Assembly (NCBI RefSeq): GCF_002234675.1
Contig: NC_019878.2
Location: 1,547,922-1,611,921 of the forward strand
Direction: 5' to 3'
Length of the DNA stretch: 64,000 nt
From: Oryzias latipes
Lineage: Eukaryota > Chordata > Actinopteri > Beloniformes > Adrianichthyidae
Shown here: positions 1 through 10,200 of the stretch, piece after piece
Position numbering within the stretch: position 1 is the stretch's first letter
Layout of the letters: each line of letters opens with the position of its first letter
The notes under the pieces: generated by a model
What the model saw: the letters and a program-made list of their open reading frames with translations, nothing else
Database searches by the model: none
What the model was told of the DNA's origin: nothing
Program-made: the position numbers and the translations under genes

Positions 1-768
1 TACCTCGGGAGCACCGTGGCGCTGAAGAAGGTGAAGAGGTGCAGCAAGAACACGCTGGCCTCCCGGCAGAGCTTCTGGGCTGAGCTGAACGTGGCGCACC
101 TGCACCACCAGAACATCGTGCGCGTCATCGCGGCCACCACCTCCGCGCCAGGAGATTCGGACGCAGACAGCAGCATCGGGACCATTCTAATGGAGTTCGT
201 GGGGAACCGGAACCTCCAGCAGGTCATTTACGGGACGGCGGAGCCGCTGGAGGGAGCGCGGTGCGTCCGGTACGCGGCGGACATCGCGCGCGGCCTCCGG
301 TTCCTGCACTCCCACGGCGTGGTGCACCTGGACATCAAGCCGGCCAACGTCCTGCTGAGCGGCGAGGACGTCTGTAAGATCGCTGATTTTGGCTGCTCTG
401 TCAAACTGGACCGCGCGCGTGAAACCTGCGCTGACCACCCGCACGTCAGCCTCGTGTGCGGCACCTACACGCACCGAGCCCCGGAGCTGCTCAAGGGCGA
501 GGCGGTGTCGCCAAAGGCGGACATCTTCTCCTTCGGGATCACGCTGTGGCAGCTGCTGACCCGGGAGCCGCCGTACGCGGGCGACCGGCAGCGCGTGCTC
601 TACGCCATCGTGGCGCAGGAGCTGCGGCCGTCGCTGCGGGACAGCGCGGTGTTCGGCTGTGCGCGGGGGCAGCGGCTGCGCGCGCTGCTGGCCGCGTGCT
701 GGAGCGCAGATGGCCGCCGCAGACCCAGCGCCTCTGAACTGCTGGAGCTCCTGCAGCGGCTGCCCTAA
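1..768 (+). CDS. mos: Mos proto-oncogene serine/threonine kinase, 3' part (5' end outside window)
   Basis: Mos is the germ-cell MAP kinase kinase kinase that activates MEK/ERK and holds vertebrate eggs in metaphase II (family knowledge). The reading frame is open from base 1 to TAA at 766-768, 255 codons with no intron, as expected for single-exon mos (about 350 residues), so roughly the first quarter is missing. Seen in order: the VALKKV lysine strand just inside the window, the catalytic loop HLDIKPANV (HLD in place of HRD is typical of Mos), the ADFGCSV activation-segment start, APELL closing the activation segment, and SFGITLWQLL of the C-lobe. The GTG at 16 is an internal valine, not the start; the glycine-rich loop lies before the window. 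Coding sequence is much more GC-rich than its flanks. Other MAP3K-like kinases are less likely because of HLDIKPAN. Confidence 0.93.
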   Translation, partial: YLGSTVALKKVKRCSKNTLASRQSFWAELNVAHLHHQNIVRVIAATTSAPGDSDADSSIGTILMEFVGNRNLQQVIYGTAEPLEGARCVRYAADIARGLRFLHSHGVVHLDIKPANVLLSGEDVCKIADFGCSVKLDRARETCADHPHVSLVCGTYTHRAPELLKGEAVSPKADIFSFGITLWQLLTREPPYAGDRQRVLYAIVAQELRPSLRDSAVFGCARGQRLRALLAACWSADGRRRPSASELLELLQRLP

Positions 769-873
769 ACCGGAACGGCACGGATTGGAACCGTTCTTTC
801 TCCATGACTGAAAGCCGTTCCGTTCTCACAGGGAGCTCTTTTACTCACATGTAAATATATTGGATTACTTGTC

Positions 874-879
874 ATTAAA
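874..879 (+). promoter_or_regulatory. Candidate mos polyadenylation signal ATTAAA
   Basis: ATTAAA lies about 105 bp after the mos stop codon and is followed by a GT-rich stretch. It is the first plausible poly(A) hexamer downstream. The variant hexamer makes this tentative. Confidence 0.4.
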
Positions 880-2286
880 ACGTTTCTAGTAGCAAATGTC
901 TGTTTTGTTCTAAGATGTTTGATTCTCTGCTGTTCAGGCCTGAAAGTTTCAGCTGGAGGCTGAAGATGCTGAAACTGCTGTAGCTTCATGCTGAACTAAA
1001 GGTGGAAGTTTGCTCATTCAAATGCTGCTGAAGAAACCAGCCTAGTACTAGTACTAAAAGGTCCTTAAGCAAATATGTTGAGTACTGTAAAAAAAAAACT
1101 TGAAATGATAAAATGCTGGAACGTTAAAGTTAAGTTATATAATGAACTAAATGATCTTTTAAAAAAAATTAGTAAAAAAATGTGTGGGTTTAATTCAATG
1201 GGAAATATTTAGTAAAGAGCTAGTCTTTCTGAATCTGTTCTACAGTAGAAAGATCTGAGTTCGTATGTTCCATATGAATGTGAGGCTGCATCCACGCTGA
1301 ACATGATTGACGTGGGAGGGGCGTCGTTCACGTTACAACAGCGTTTTTCAACCTTTTTGAGCAAAGCCCTGTTGTGTTCTCCATCTTTGTGTCCATTTTA
1401 CACAAAAAATGCATGCATTTTATAAACTCGTATGGGGGGGTTAAACTCAGTCACACTGAGGCCTAAATCTAAAACAGGCTTTAGGTTTTGGGCTGAACAA
1501 CAAACATTTACTGAACACACTAAAGCTAAACTTCTAAACCTTTAAAACTGAACTTTTTGATCATAAATATAAATAAAAACAGGAACATTAATCCAGAATA
1601 AATCAAGTTAAACCTTAATGTTTCATATTTCTCCATAAAACTAGATTCTGTTAAAATTATACAAATATGAAGATGCTGCAGAACAAAACAAAGCCTAGAA
1701 ATATGAACATAACAAATCAAATAATTCTGTTTTCTTTGCTCTTTCATCATTTTTTAGAGCTGGACTCCTGCATCATTTTTAGCAATAAGTTCATTTCTTA
1801 GTGTGACGCCCAGTGTGTGTCTTTGTGAAACATATCAGAGGGATTGAATCTAAAAAAGAAAAAAACTTACTATGAATATCATTTTTAGGTCTTATAAAAC
1901 ATTACAAACTAAATCATAGAACTCATCACTGAATACTCCAAAATATTTGGCATTTTCCTAATTTTGTGAACGACCAACAGTAGAAATCCTCCAAAAACCT
2001 CCATCCATTCATAAACATCTATAGTTTATTTCTGATCTCATGAAGTGCAGCTGTTTTCCTGCATTACCTGCTGTCTGTATGTCAAATACTGACACCAACT
2101 AAACCACAGAAAAGACACATAATAAAAATGTCTACAATAGTTCATAAATATTGACATGAGCTGAGTGATCCAACAGCACGCCATGATCCAGGAGTTGCGT
2201 AATCGCGGCTGTGATCCATGTTCACCTCGCTGCCTGCACCCACAGCCCCTCCCCTTTTCCTTCTGACATATGCGGCTCCTGTCTTA
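880..2286. other. AT-rich intergenic DNA, no gene seen
   Basis: About 1.4 kb of AT-rich sequence between mos and the first TIR element. I see short A runs and no extended coding frame, splice-site series or recognisable repeat. Confidence 0.5.
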
Positions 2287-3236
2287 GGCTACGTTCACAC
2301 TGCAGGGCTTAATGCTCAATTCCGCTTTTTTGAAAAAAATCAATTTTTTTGCAAGGTCGTTCACATTTTCAATTAAATGCGAACTTTTGTGATCTCCTGT
2401 GTGACCGTGAAATGACCCAGAAGTGACCCGCATGCACAGAAGAGTCCTCAACGGTGAACAACGTCACTGTTGTTTGTGGAAGTAGCTAACGTTAGCATGG
2501 ATGTCAACAACAGTGTTGTCAACAGGGGAGCTCTTTTTGCATGTGTGTGTGTTGGGGCCGCGCGCGTGTGTGTTAGAGAGAGGAGAGAGAGCGTAGAGCG
2601 CTGTGTGTGTGTCTGTGTGTGTGGGGCGGGGGCACGCATCCGTGTTGTGTGTTACGGAGGAAGGAGAACGGTAATAAAAGAAGGCTTCCCCCAGAATAAA
2701 TGCTGTTGACTCTTAATTAACCCGCTCTGGAGAATCTGAGGGTCTAAACGGGGAAGTGAACCCTGAAGGAGGATCCTCCTTCTGTCCCCCACGCTTCTGA
2801 CCACGGTCAGAAATAGAAAAAAAAAGTCATTGCGGGAAAGGTTCAAGACCACGCTCGGCCATTTAGCTGGAAATGTTTTCAAAAACCGCCCGGTTGCGAT
2901 AAGAGCCCTGGAGTTTGGCCTGAATAGAGCTGTCACCCCAAATATTAATCCAATCGGGGACATCGCTTCCCTTCCACTGACTGGTCTCAGCAGCATCGTC
3001 CGCCATGGTTGATGTTTACGTTCTCGTTCCCGCCTACTTCAACACAGAATGATGACGTTTGTAGCGTATCTATGACGTACGGGTCAGATTCATGTGGCCT
3101 GGCCGTTCAGACGGAGGTCACATTTGAAAAGATGGGATCTGTGTCGTTCAGACTGTCATGAAAAGATCAGATACAGGTCGCATAACGGCAAAAAAGTGGG
3201 AATTGGGTTGTTTCAGCCTGCAGTGTGAACGTAGCC
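2287..3236. mobile_element. 950-bp DNA transposon with 20-bp terminal inverted repeats (non-autonomous)
   Basis: The left end (GGCTACGTTCACACTGCAGG) is the exact reverse complement of the right end over 20 bp. The interior has no transposase but carries a GT/GA-rich tract (about 2535-2635) and a stretch around 2795-2860 (the words tgaccacggtcag and gaaaggttcaa) that recurs in diverged form at about 50690-50745 inside the larger element at 45939-51126. The flanking bases do not show a clear target duplication, so the superfamily is open; hAT-like or Harbinger-like are both possible. Confidence 0.8.
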
Positions 3237-3840
3237 CATGACGGGAGCTCGCAGCTGCGGCCCAGAGATGATTGTTAGACTGAAAGACTCCCAATTAGTG
3301 TGATTCATCCAGCCACCGATGAGTTGCGCCCCCCTCTCGAATTTTTTGACTTATGTTCCAAATACTACCACAAAAGAGTGAGAAAGAAGATTCTTTGTTC
3401 TGATGAGACCAAAACTGAACTTGTGGGGGTTAATTCTAAGCAGTACGTGGGGCAGTGTGCATGCATCTCTACCCCCACGTGCACACTGTCACACTGCTGC
3501 TTCATCCCTCCTCCTCACCCACAGTGTATTGAGAAGTCCTCTGCCTGTCTTAGTATCAGAATTTCAAACTTTCCCTGTCTCTCTTCCCCCTGTAAAAAAA
3601 AAAGAAAACGTAAATCGTAATAAATACATTAAAATAATAAAAACCAAAACCAAAAGGGGTTTGTACAAATATACAACTTGGTTATCCGAAGACACAGAAC
3701 GTCTTACTGTAACAGTAGAATGTGTCCAACACAACACTGTTTACTGAGTTGTTGGACAGAACAAGTTAGAAAAAGAGTTTGTGAAACTCAAATGTCAGTT
3801 TTCTAGAAATGCTTCATGCAGCTCTGAGCTTCAGGAGGCG
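3237..3840. repeat. Interspersed repeat, family also present in chodl intron 2
   Basis: No gene. From about 3640 to 3795 the sequence (a tacaaatata word, then a GAAGACACAG-like word, then TTGTTGGACAGAACAAG) is matched in the same order by 31955-32095. The TGTTGGACAGAACAAG word recurs again at about 32400. This marks one dispersed repeat family of unknown class. Confidence 0.5.
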
Positions 3841-3996
3841 ATGTGAGAAACTACAGAGGGACGAACACTGTGTCCTCATGTTCAATTGGAGGCGCGATGC
3901 TGTTTGATGTTGTCGACTTAAGAAAGAAGTTTGACTTTTGTTCATATGCAGAGGTGAAACGAAGATTTTTTCCTCTGTCTTTAATTTTCTGCAATT

Positions 3997-4392
3997 TAAT
4001 AATAATAATAATAATAATAATGCTAATAATAATAATTATAATACTAATGATATTAATAACGCTGATAATTATGATAATAATGCTAATAATAAAAATAATA
4101 ATGATAAAAATAATAATAACACTAATAATGCTAATAATAATGATAATCATAAGAAGAAGAATAACGCTAATAATGATAATAATTATAATAATAATAATAA
4201 TGATGATAATAATAATAATGATTATAGTAATAATACCGCTAATAATAATAACGATAATAAGAAGAATAAGAATAACGATAATAATGATAACAATAATAAT
4301 AATTATAATAATAATAACGCTAATAACTCTAATAATGATAATAATGATAACGCTAATAATGATGATAATAATAATAATAACGCTAATTACGC

Positions 4393-4461
<69 letters not shown>
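3997..4461. repeat. (AAT)n microsatellite, about 465 bp, imperfect
   Basis: A run of AAT/TAA trinucleotides with scattered GAT, GCT and AAG interruptions in the first 390 bp and a pure tract of about 60 bp at the right end. It opens asparagine-rich or isoleucine-rich frames on both strands, which are artefacts. The pure 3' end next to a decayed 5' part suggests expansion from the right side. Confidence 0.95.
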
Positions 4462-4462
<1 letters not shown>

Positions 4463-5166
4463 TCGGCCTGTGCTTACAGGTGGGGCTTTAGTTGGGACAT
4501 TTCCAGCGGTCCGTGAAGGCAGCATCAGGGACACGGTGTGCTGTTCCACATCCACAGGAATTGGTTCCGTAATTTCCGTGCAGCTCATCTGGCTGAGACG
4601 CTTCATTCCGGCGGGGGGGTGTTGTGTTTCAGGAGGATCGTCGCTGTTTCTGCTGCGGGGGGGTCTCCGCGCGTTCGAGCCTGCAGCATCAGCAGTGCAG
4701 CTCCCTGGAGACTGAGGACGCGCCCGCTGCGTACACGTACGTACACGCTTTCTTCTTTGGAACAGCGACCGGCCTGACAGGCTGTCCGGTACCGGTACCG
4801 GTGCCGGTGCTGCAGATATCCAGTCTGTTATTCTGAGCATTCAGAGCAGCGGCTTCATCATGTGGGCCAAATGGAGAAAAAAAGAGATAATTTAACTGTA
4901 GTATGTTAAAAACGGCATGTGATCATGGCTCACCATCATGTCTGCATTACATACATGTAAACTGAAGTCTGATCAGGAGTTTCTTTAGGAACAGCTCTGA
5001 ATTGGGTCATTTACAGGTCATGTGCAGGTCTTAGTTTTCAGGGAGACTAAACATTTGTTTTCATGTTTTTGTTCTACTGAATACGTCAATGCAAACTGCT
5101 GTTTTTGTACGTCGCATTTAAACCTTCTCAAGTGTTGGAACTCGAAGCTGAGTAGTATTAAAGAAG
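4462..5166. other. Intergenic DNA, no gene recognised
   Basis: Between the AAT and TATC arrays. Open frames on both strands near 4500-4840 are extensions out of the AAT array. A short GTACCG/GGTACC alternating palindrome sits near 4787-4806. Nothing else recognised. Confidence 0.4.
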
Positions 5167-5402
<236 letters not shown>

Positions 5403-5404
5403 GG

Positions 5405-5880
5405 TGTTTTCTCCTCCAAGCTCGGGTCCTCTACCAGAGGCCTGGGAGCAAGAGGGTCCTGCAGTATCTTAGCTGTTCCTAGCACTGCACTTTTCTGGAC
5501 TGAGAGGTCTGAGGTCTTTCCAGGTATCTGTTGTAGCCACTCCTCCAGCTTGGGGGTTACTGCCCCGAGTGCTCCAATTACCACAGACACCACTGGCACC
5601 TTCACTTTTCAGGCTTTCTCCAGTTCTTCTCTGAGTCCCTGGTATTTCTCCAGTTTCTCATGTTCCTTCTTCCTGATGTTCCCATCGCTTGGTACTGCCA
5701 CATCCACCACAACGGCTTTCCTCTGTTCTTTATCCACCACTACAATGTCTGGTTAGTTGTCCATTACCATCCTATCAGTCTGGATCTGGAAGTCCCACAG
5801 GATCTTTGCCCTCTCATTCTCTACCACCTTCAGAGGTGTTTCCTATTTTGATCTTGGGGTTTCCAGTTCATATTCTGCAA
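5405..5880 (-). pseudogene. LINE pol C-terminal fragment (decayed)
   Basis: Reading the minus strand, a nearly continuous frame encodes KILWDFQIQTD, then VVVDVAVPSD, EHEKLEKYQGLREELE, VVIGALGAVTPKLEEWLQ and SVQKSAVLGTAKIL. This is a block I recognise from the C-terminal region of fish and invertebrate non-LTR retrotransposon polyproteins, often annotated as reverse transcriptase of the R2 type. At least two in-frame stops break it. It is a 5'-truncated relic; clade assignment is from memory and uncertain. Confidence 0.6.
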
Positions 5881-6120
5881 ACATATTTTAAACAGTTAAA
5901 TGACTCTTGCAGGATTAAAGGATAGTTTGCAGTAAAAAGCATAAAGGTAATAAGTACAACAAAGTTGTAGGTGAAAAAAATACCTGTGAACTGGACTGAA
6001 ATATATGTACATATATATAAATACACATATGTTAAATGATACAGTTATGTTTCTAATGTTGTTTTTCCTTCTACCTACAGTTGTATGAATAGAATGTCAT
6101 TTGGGTCTTCTGACATCCAT

Positions 6121-6443
6121 TTAACCCTTGTGCTATCCTGTGGGGTCCAGATGACCCCACCCTTCCATTGACGTGTTCTCCCTACCATGACAAAGGTGGA
6201 TAAAGGTGGAAAGATTTCATGTAATCCATGGACACCAGTGAAGATCACAAATCATTGAAGAAAAAAGGTTCAGAGCACTGTCTAGTGGGTCTAGATGACC
6301 CAACTCCCAATGTTAACCCTTGTGCTATCCTATGGGGTCAAGATGACCATTGACGTGTTATTCCATGACAAAGGTGGATAAAGGTGAAGAGGATTTCCTG
6401 AGAAATCCCAATGTCAAAGTGCCTAGGATAGCACAAGGGTTAA
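6121..6443. mobile_element. piggyBac-type MITE, two overlapping or nested copies
   Basis: Starts TTAA+CCCTTGTGCTATC at 6121, and the mirror end GATAGCACAAGGG+TTAA finishes at 6443. A second left end (TTAACCCTTGTGCTATCC) begins at 6313, exactly where other copies have an internal TTAA in the context aatgTTAAagtg. The second copy therefore seems to have used the TTAA inside the first; the remaining right arm of the first is gone. Other copies are at 10824, 16663, 27626, 29149, 30396, 31552, 35325 and 60279. Confidence 0.8.
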
Positions 6444-6646
6444 AGTTGTGATTTCTTACACTTATTGAGAGCCATAACTTTTGGGCATTAATATGCAGTA
6501 AATAAATACAGTACATTCTTTGCTTTTGCTTTGTCATAGACTAGACCCCAATCAAATGGACATTGCCAATTAAAGCCAAACTCCGGAGCTTGAGGGCTGG
6601 TGTCCTGCTGGCTTTGCTCACATCATCTTGACCAGTCTGCTGCTGC

Positions 6647-6735
6647 TGACCTGGATCAGGTCTGATTTTCCAACAAGGTGGGGAAAGGGAGACTTGATTA
6701 AAACACAAGCAGGACAGTGGCCCTCCAGAAGTCTA
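6647..6735 (+). repeat. 89-bp perfect direct repeat, copy 1 (5' of steap2 coding exon 1)
   Basis: Identical over 89 bp to 9460-9548 in the same orientation, reading tgacctggatcaggtctgat at its start. The two copies bracket coding exons 1 and 2. Confidence 0.95.
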
Positions 6736-6819
6736 GTTTTTCACCTGTGAAGTAGACTTTTCTAATATAATACCTTTATTCCACCTACAGGCTGGTCACA
6801 TCTAAAGTCAAACAGAACA

Positions 6820-7213
6820 ATGGACTCTGCCTTCATAATAGGACACAAGAGGAGCCCTGGCTTGATGTCTGCTTCCTCTGCCCACCACCTCCATTCAGCT
6901 CAGACCTTCTGGGTGCCTAAAGTTGTGAGAGGCAGAGCTGCAGATTTAGGACCTTCTGGTCTGAGGCCAGCTCCAACCACACTGGGAATCTTGGGCTCCG
7001 GTGACTTTTCCAAGAGCCTGGCATTTCGGCTGTTACGTTGTGGCTTTTGTGTGGTGGTGGGGAGCCGTCATCCCAAACTAGCAGCTCAGTCGTTTCCTCA
7101 CGTTGTGGATGTTACACACTATGAAGACGCTGTACAGAAGGTGAACATCGTGTTCCTGGCGATCCGCCGTGAGCACTACTCGGTGCTGTGGGATCTCAAG
7201 CATCTGATGGCAG
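6820..7213 (+). CDS. steap2: steap2 coding exon 1 (start codon and NADPH-binding motif)
   Basis: Start ATG at 6820 lies 29 bp after an acceptor (ccacctacag, ending 6790), so at least one upstream untranslated exon is expected. The exon encodes the Rossmann glycine motif and ends in phase 1 (GCA G|GTAAAG). An alternative start is the ATG at residue 16 of this frame. Confidence 0.88.
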
Positions 7214-10200
7214 GTAAAGTTCACACGTTCCTTTAGTCCTTTTCAAGAAGAACTTTTAGCTGACTTTTTTTGTCTTGTGTTTTATGCCTGACTATGTTTA
7301 TTGGGTTTTTGCTGCTTTTGGCATCCCATCCAATTAGTTTTTTTCTCAGGTTTAATCTTGTTTAAACATTGTGAATCACTTTCTTGAGTCGCTCGCTGGG
7401 TGCTGTATAGATAAAGATTTACTTGCTTACTTACCCTTGATGTAAATAACGTACCAATGGCGGAGGGTTTTAGACCTGGAATTGGGTTAAAACAGCCCAA
7501 AAAAGAGCAGCAGACTCTTATGAAGCTCCATTCACACCGGCAGTGTCGACTCGTGTTCAAGCCATCACTTCCAATGAAAAGTCTGTGTGAATGCCTGGAA
7601 GCCCCTGTATCGGGGTTCTGCGTCGAGAACCCTCGTGTTCACGCGTCGCTACGCAATACTTTAAATAGTTCGCGGGCTCTACGAACAGATCGGGCGTTCA
7701 TTGATCATACGCTGGAAGTTCAACCAACAGAACTTTTGTCTGCTAAATCGCAAAACAGCTGAACTTTAGCCAATTGGATGGAATTACATGACACAAAGCT
7801 TTTCGGCTACCTGGAAAGCTAAAGTAGGTTAATTGGCAGCCGACTGTAGCAGTTAAAGGGGGGGGGGGGGGGGGGGGGATACCGGCAGGATCATTATGTC
7901 TAACCTTCTTTCTTTTTCTTGTTTTTCTTTTACTGACGAATGACAGAAGTGGTTCTGTTTGAGCTTTATTCACACACTGCTCAGTGTGGTGTCGTTGTTT
8001 TATTCTGTCGTGGTTTTGTTCTTGAACTACATTGTCTCTTTTATGACATGACTGCTATTTTTTTCTCTGTAGTAGTCAATATACATGCTGTTGGATCGAT
8101 GTTTCATGACTGAAGACATGCCTGTTAACTCATTGTGTATTTTTGAAAGTCATCTAATGTGAAAAAGTTGTCTTCAAAACAAAGAAAAATGGTATTCAAA
8201 CAGACATGTCAGACGTAAAACCAAATGCATTGATATTTTTTTGCAACATTGTGCACAAAGTATTAGTCTGTGCACAAGTTTCTCTGTATGCATACGCTTG
8301 ATTTTTGACAGATTTCTAACCCCATATGTAGGACAAACCACTGTAGTAAATCCATTTTTCAAGTAAAAGTCCTAGTTTTGTCCGTTAAATGCAGCTTTTA
8401 CTCTGGAGTCGAAGGCCTCTTTCTCTTTGACTCATTCTACAGTAAGAAACCAGACAAAGAAGTTGAATTTTTGCCGTCTTTATTAATTTGGGAATTTCAA
8501 TTTAGCTGTAATGTCTTATGTGTGAGAGCCGGAACAGAAGCTTTAGGAAGGAAGAGAATGGAGGGAAGGTAAAACAACTGAAGGGATTGTCTAAGTGATG
8601 GACAGAAGTGGTGAAGAGAATCTGAGAGTTTTCAAACTTGAGTTTAGAATCAGATCATCAATAAACATATATAATGTCAATTATATTTTGTTTATGTGCT
8701 GCCCGACACCATGTGACCCACTTATGTTCGTGCACATGAATGCCTGCATTGCATTAAAACTTCAACAAATTCACTGAATAGTCTGCTGCATTAAACAGCA
8801 TTTGCATCACGTTTCTCTTCCAATGTGTTCTCAGGTCAGATGTCTGTTCTTTGTCCTGCTGCTTCACAGGTAAGATCCTGGTGGATGTGAGCAACAACAG
8901 GAGGGGGAACCAGTATGCCGAATCCAATGCAGAGTATCTGGCCTCACTTTTGCCCGACTCTGTTGTAGTGAAAGGTTTCAATGTCATCTCAGCATGGGCC
9001 ATGCAGCAGAACTACCCCCAAGACGCAAGTACACAGGTATGAAAACATCGAAACAAATGGGGACTCAAATTAAATGGTAAATGGTAAATACTCTTAAAGC
9101 ACTTTACTGCCTTCCATAAAAACCCACAGTGCTGTACAGCCATAGTCCCATTCACACACATTTACACACATACACACACTGATGGCGGCTCCACTCCCAA
9201 CAACAGTGCATAAGTGGGGTTCAGTGTCTTGCCCAAGAATGCGTTGACATGGCCAGGCAAGGCGGGAATCAAGCTTGTGAGCTCCCGATCAGAGGTCCAC
9301 CGCTACATCTCTGTACTACAGCAGCCCCAAATTAAGATGATTGAGTTTTTTTTTGTGTGTGTGTGCAAATACAATATTCAAAATCATACAATGTGATTTC
9401 TGGGTTTGATTGTTTTTTAGATTCTGTCCCATTTAAAGTGTATCTATGATGAACATGCATGACCTGGATCAGGTCTGATTTTCCAACAAGGTGGGGAAAG
9501 GGAGACTTGATTAAAACACAAGCAGGACAGTGGCCCTCCAGAAGTCTATCTTTTAAGAAGGACAACTTGCAGAGTCTTTGATATTTTTTGCCCCTCCGTA
9601 GGTCTTTGTTTGCAGTGATTCTTTGGAGGCTCGACAACAGATTATGGAATTAGCCCACCAACTCAACTTCCAGCCAGTGGACATGGGCACTTTGTCCTCA
9701 TCCCGCTATATTGAGAATATTCCAAGGCGGTTATTTCACGATTGGAAAGGTCCTGTCCTCGCTGCCGTGGCCTTCTCTATTTTCTTTTTTTCGTATTCTT
9801 TTGCTCGTGATATAATCCATCCGTACTTTAAATACAAGCAAAGTGACTTCTACAAGATCCCAATAGAGATAGTGAATCGGACCCTGCCCACCGTCGCTAT
9901 CACACTCCTGGCCCTGGTGTACCTGCCTGGCCAGCTGGCAGCGATCCACCAGCTGTATTATGGTACCAAATATAAACTTTTCCCAAAGTGGCTGGAAGGC
10001 TGGCTGCAGAGTAGGAAGCAGCTTGGCCTCATCAGCTTTTTCCTGGCTGCTGTCCATGGACTCTACAGCCTCTGTCTGCCCTTCAGACGGTCTGAGAGGT
10101 ACCTGCTGCTCAACACTGCTTACCAACAGGTCAGTGTTCAAAAATATCAACAACAGAACAAGACATTTCCCTGATGAGTGGCAATCCTGTTTCATGTCTT

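Noticed and set aside
187..829. Minus-strand frames across mos
   Set aside because: Shadows of the GC-rich mos coding sequence.
3843..4840. Long Ile/Asn-rich open frames on both strands
   Set aside because: They are translations of the AAT microsatellite with short extensions; no start context or domain.
7457..7762. 101-codon frame in steap2 intron 1
   Set aside because: No similarity, no splice sites in register, repeat-like surroundings.
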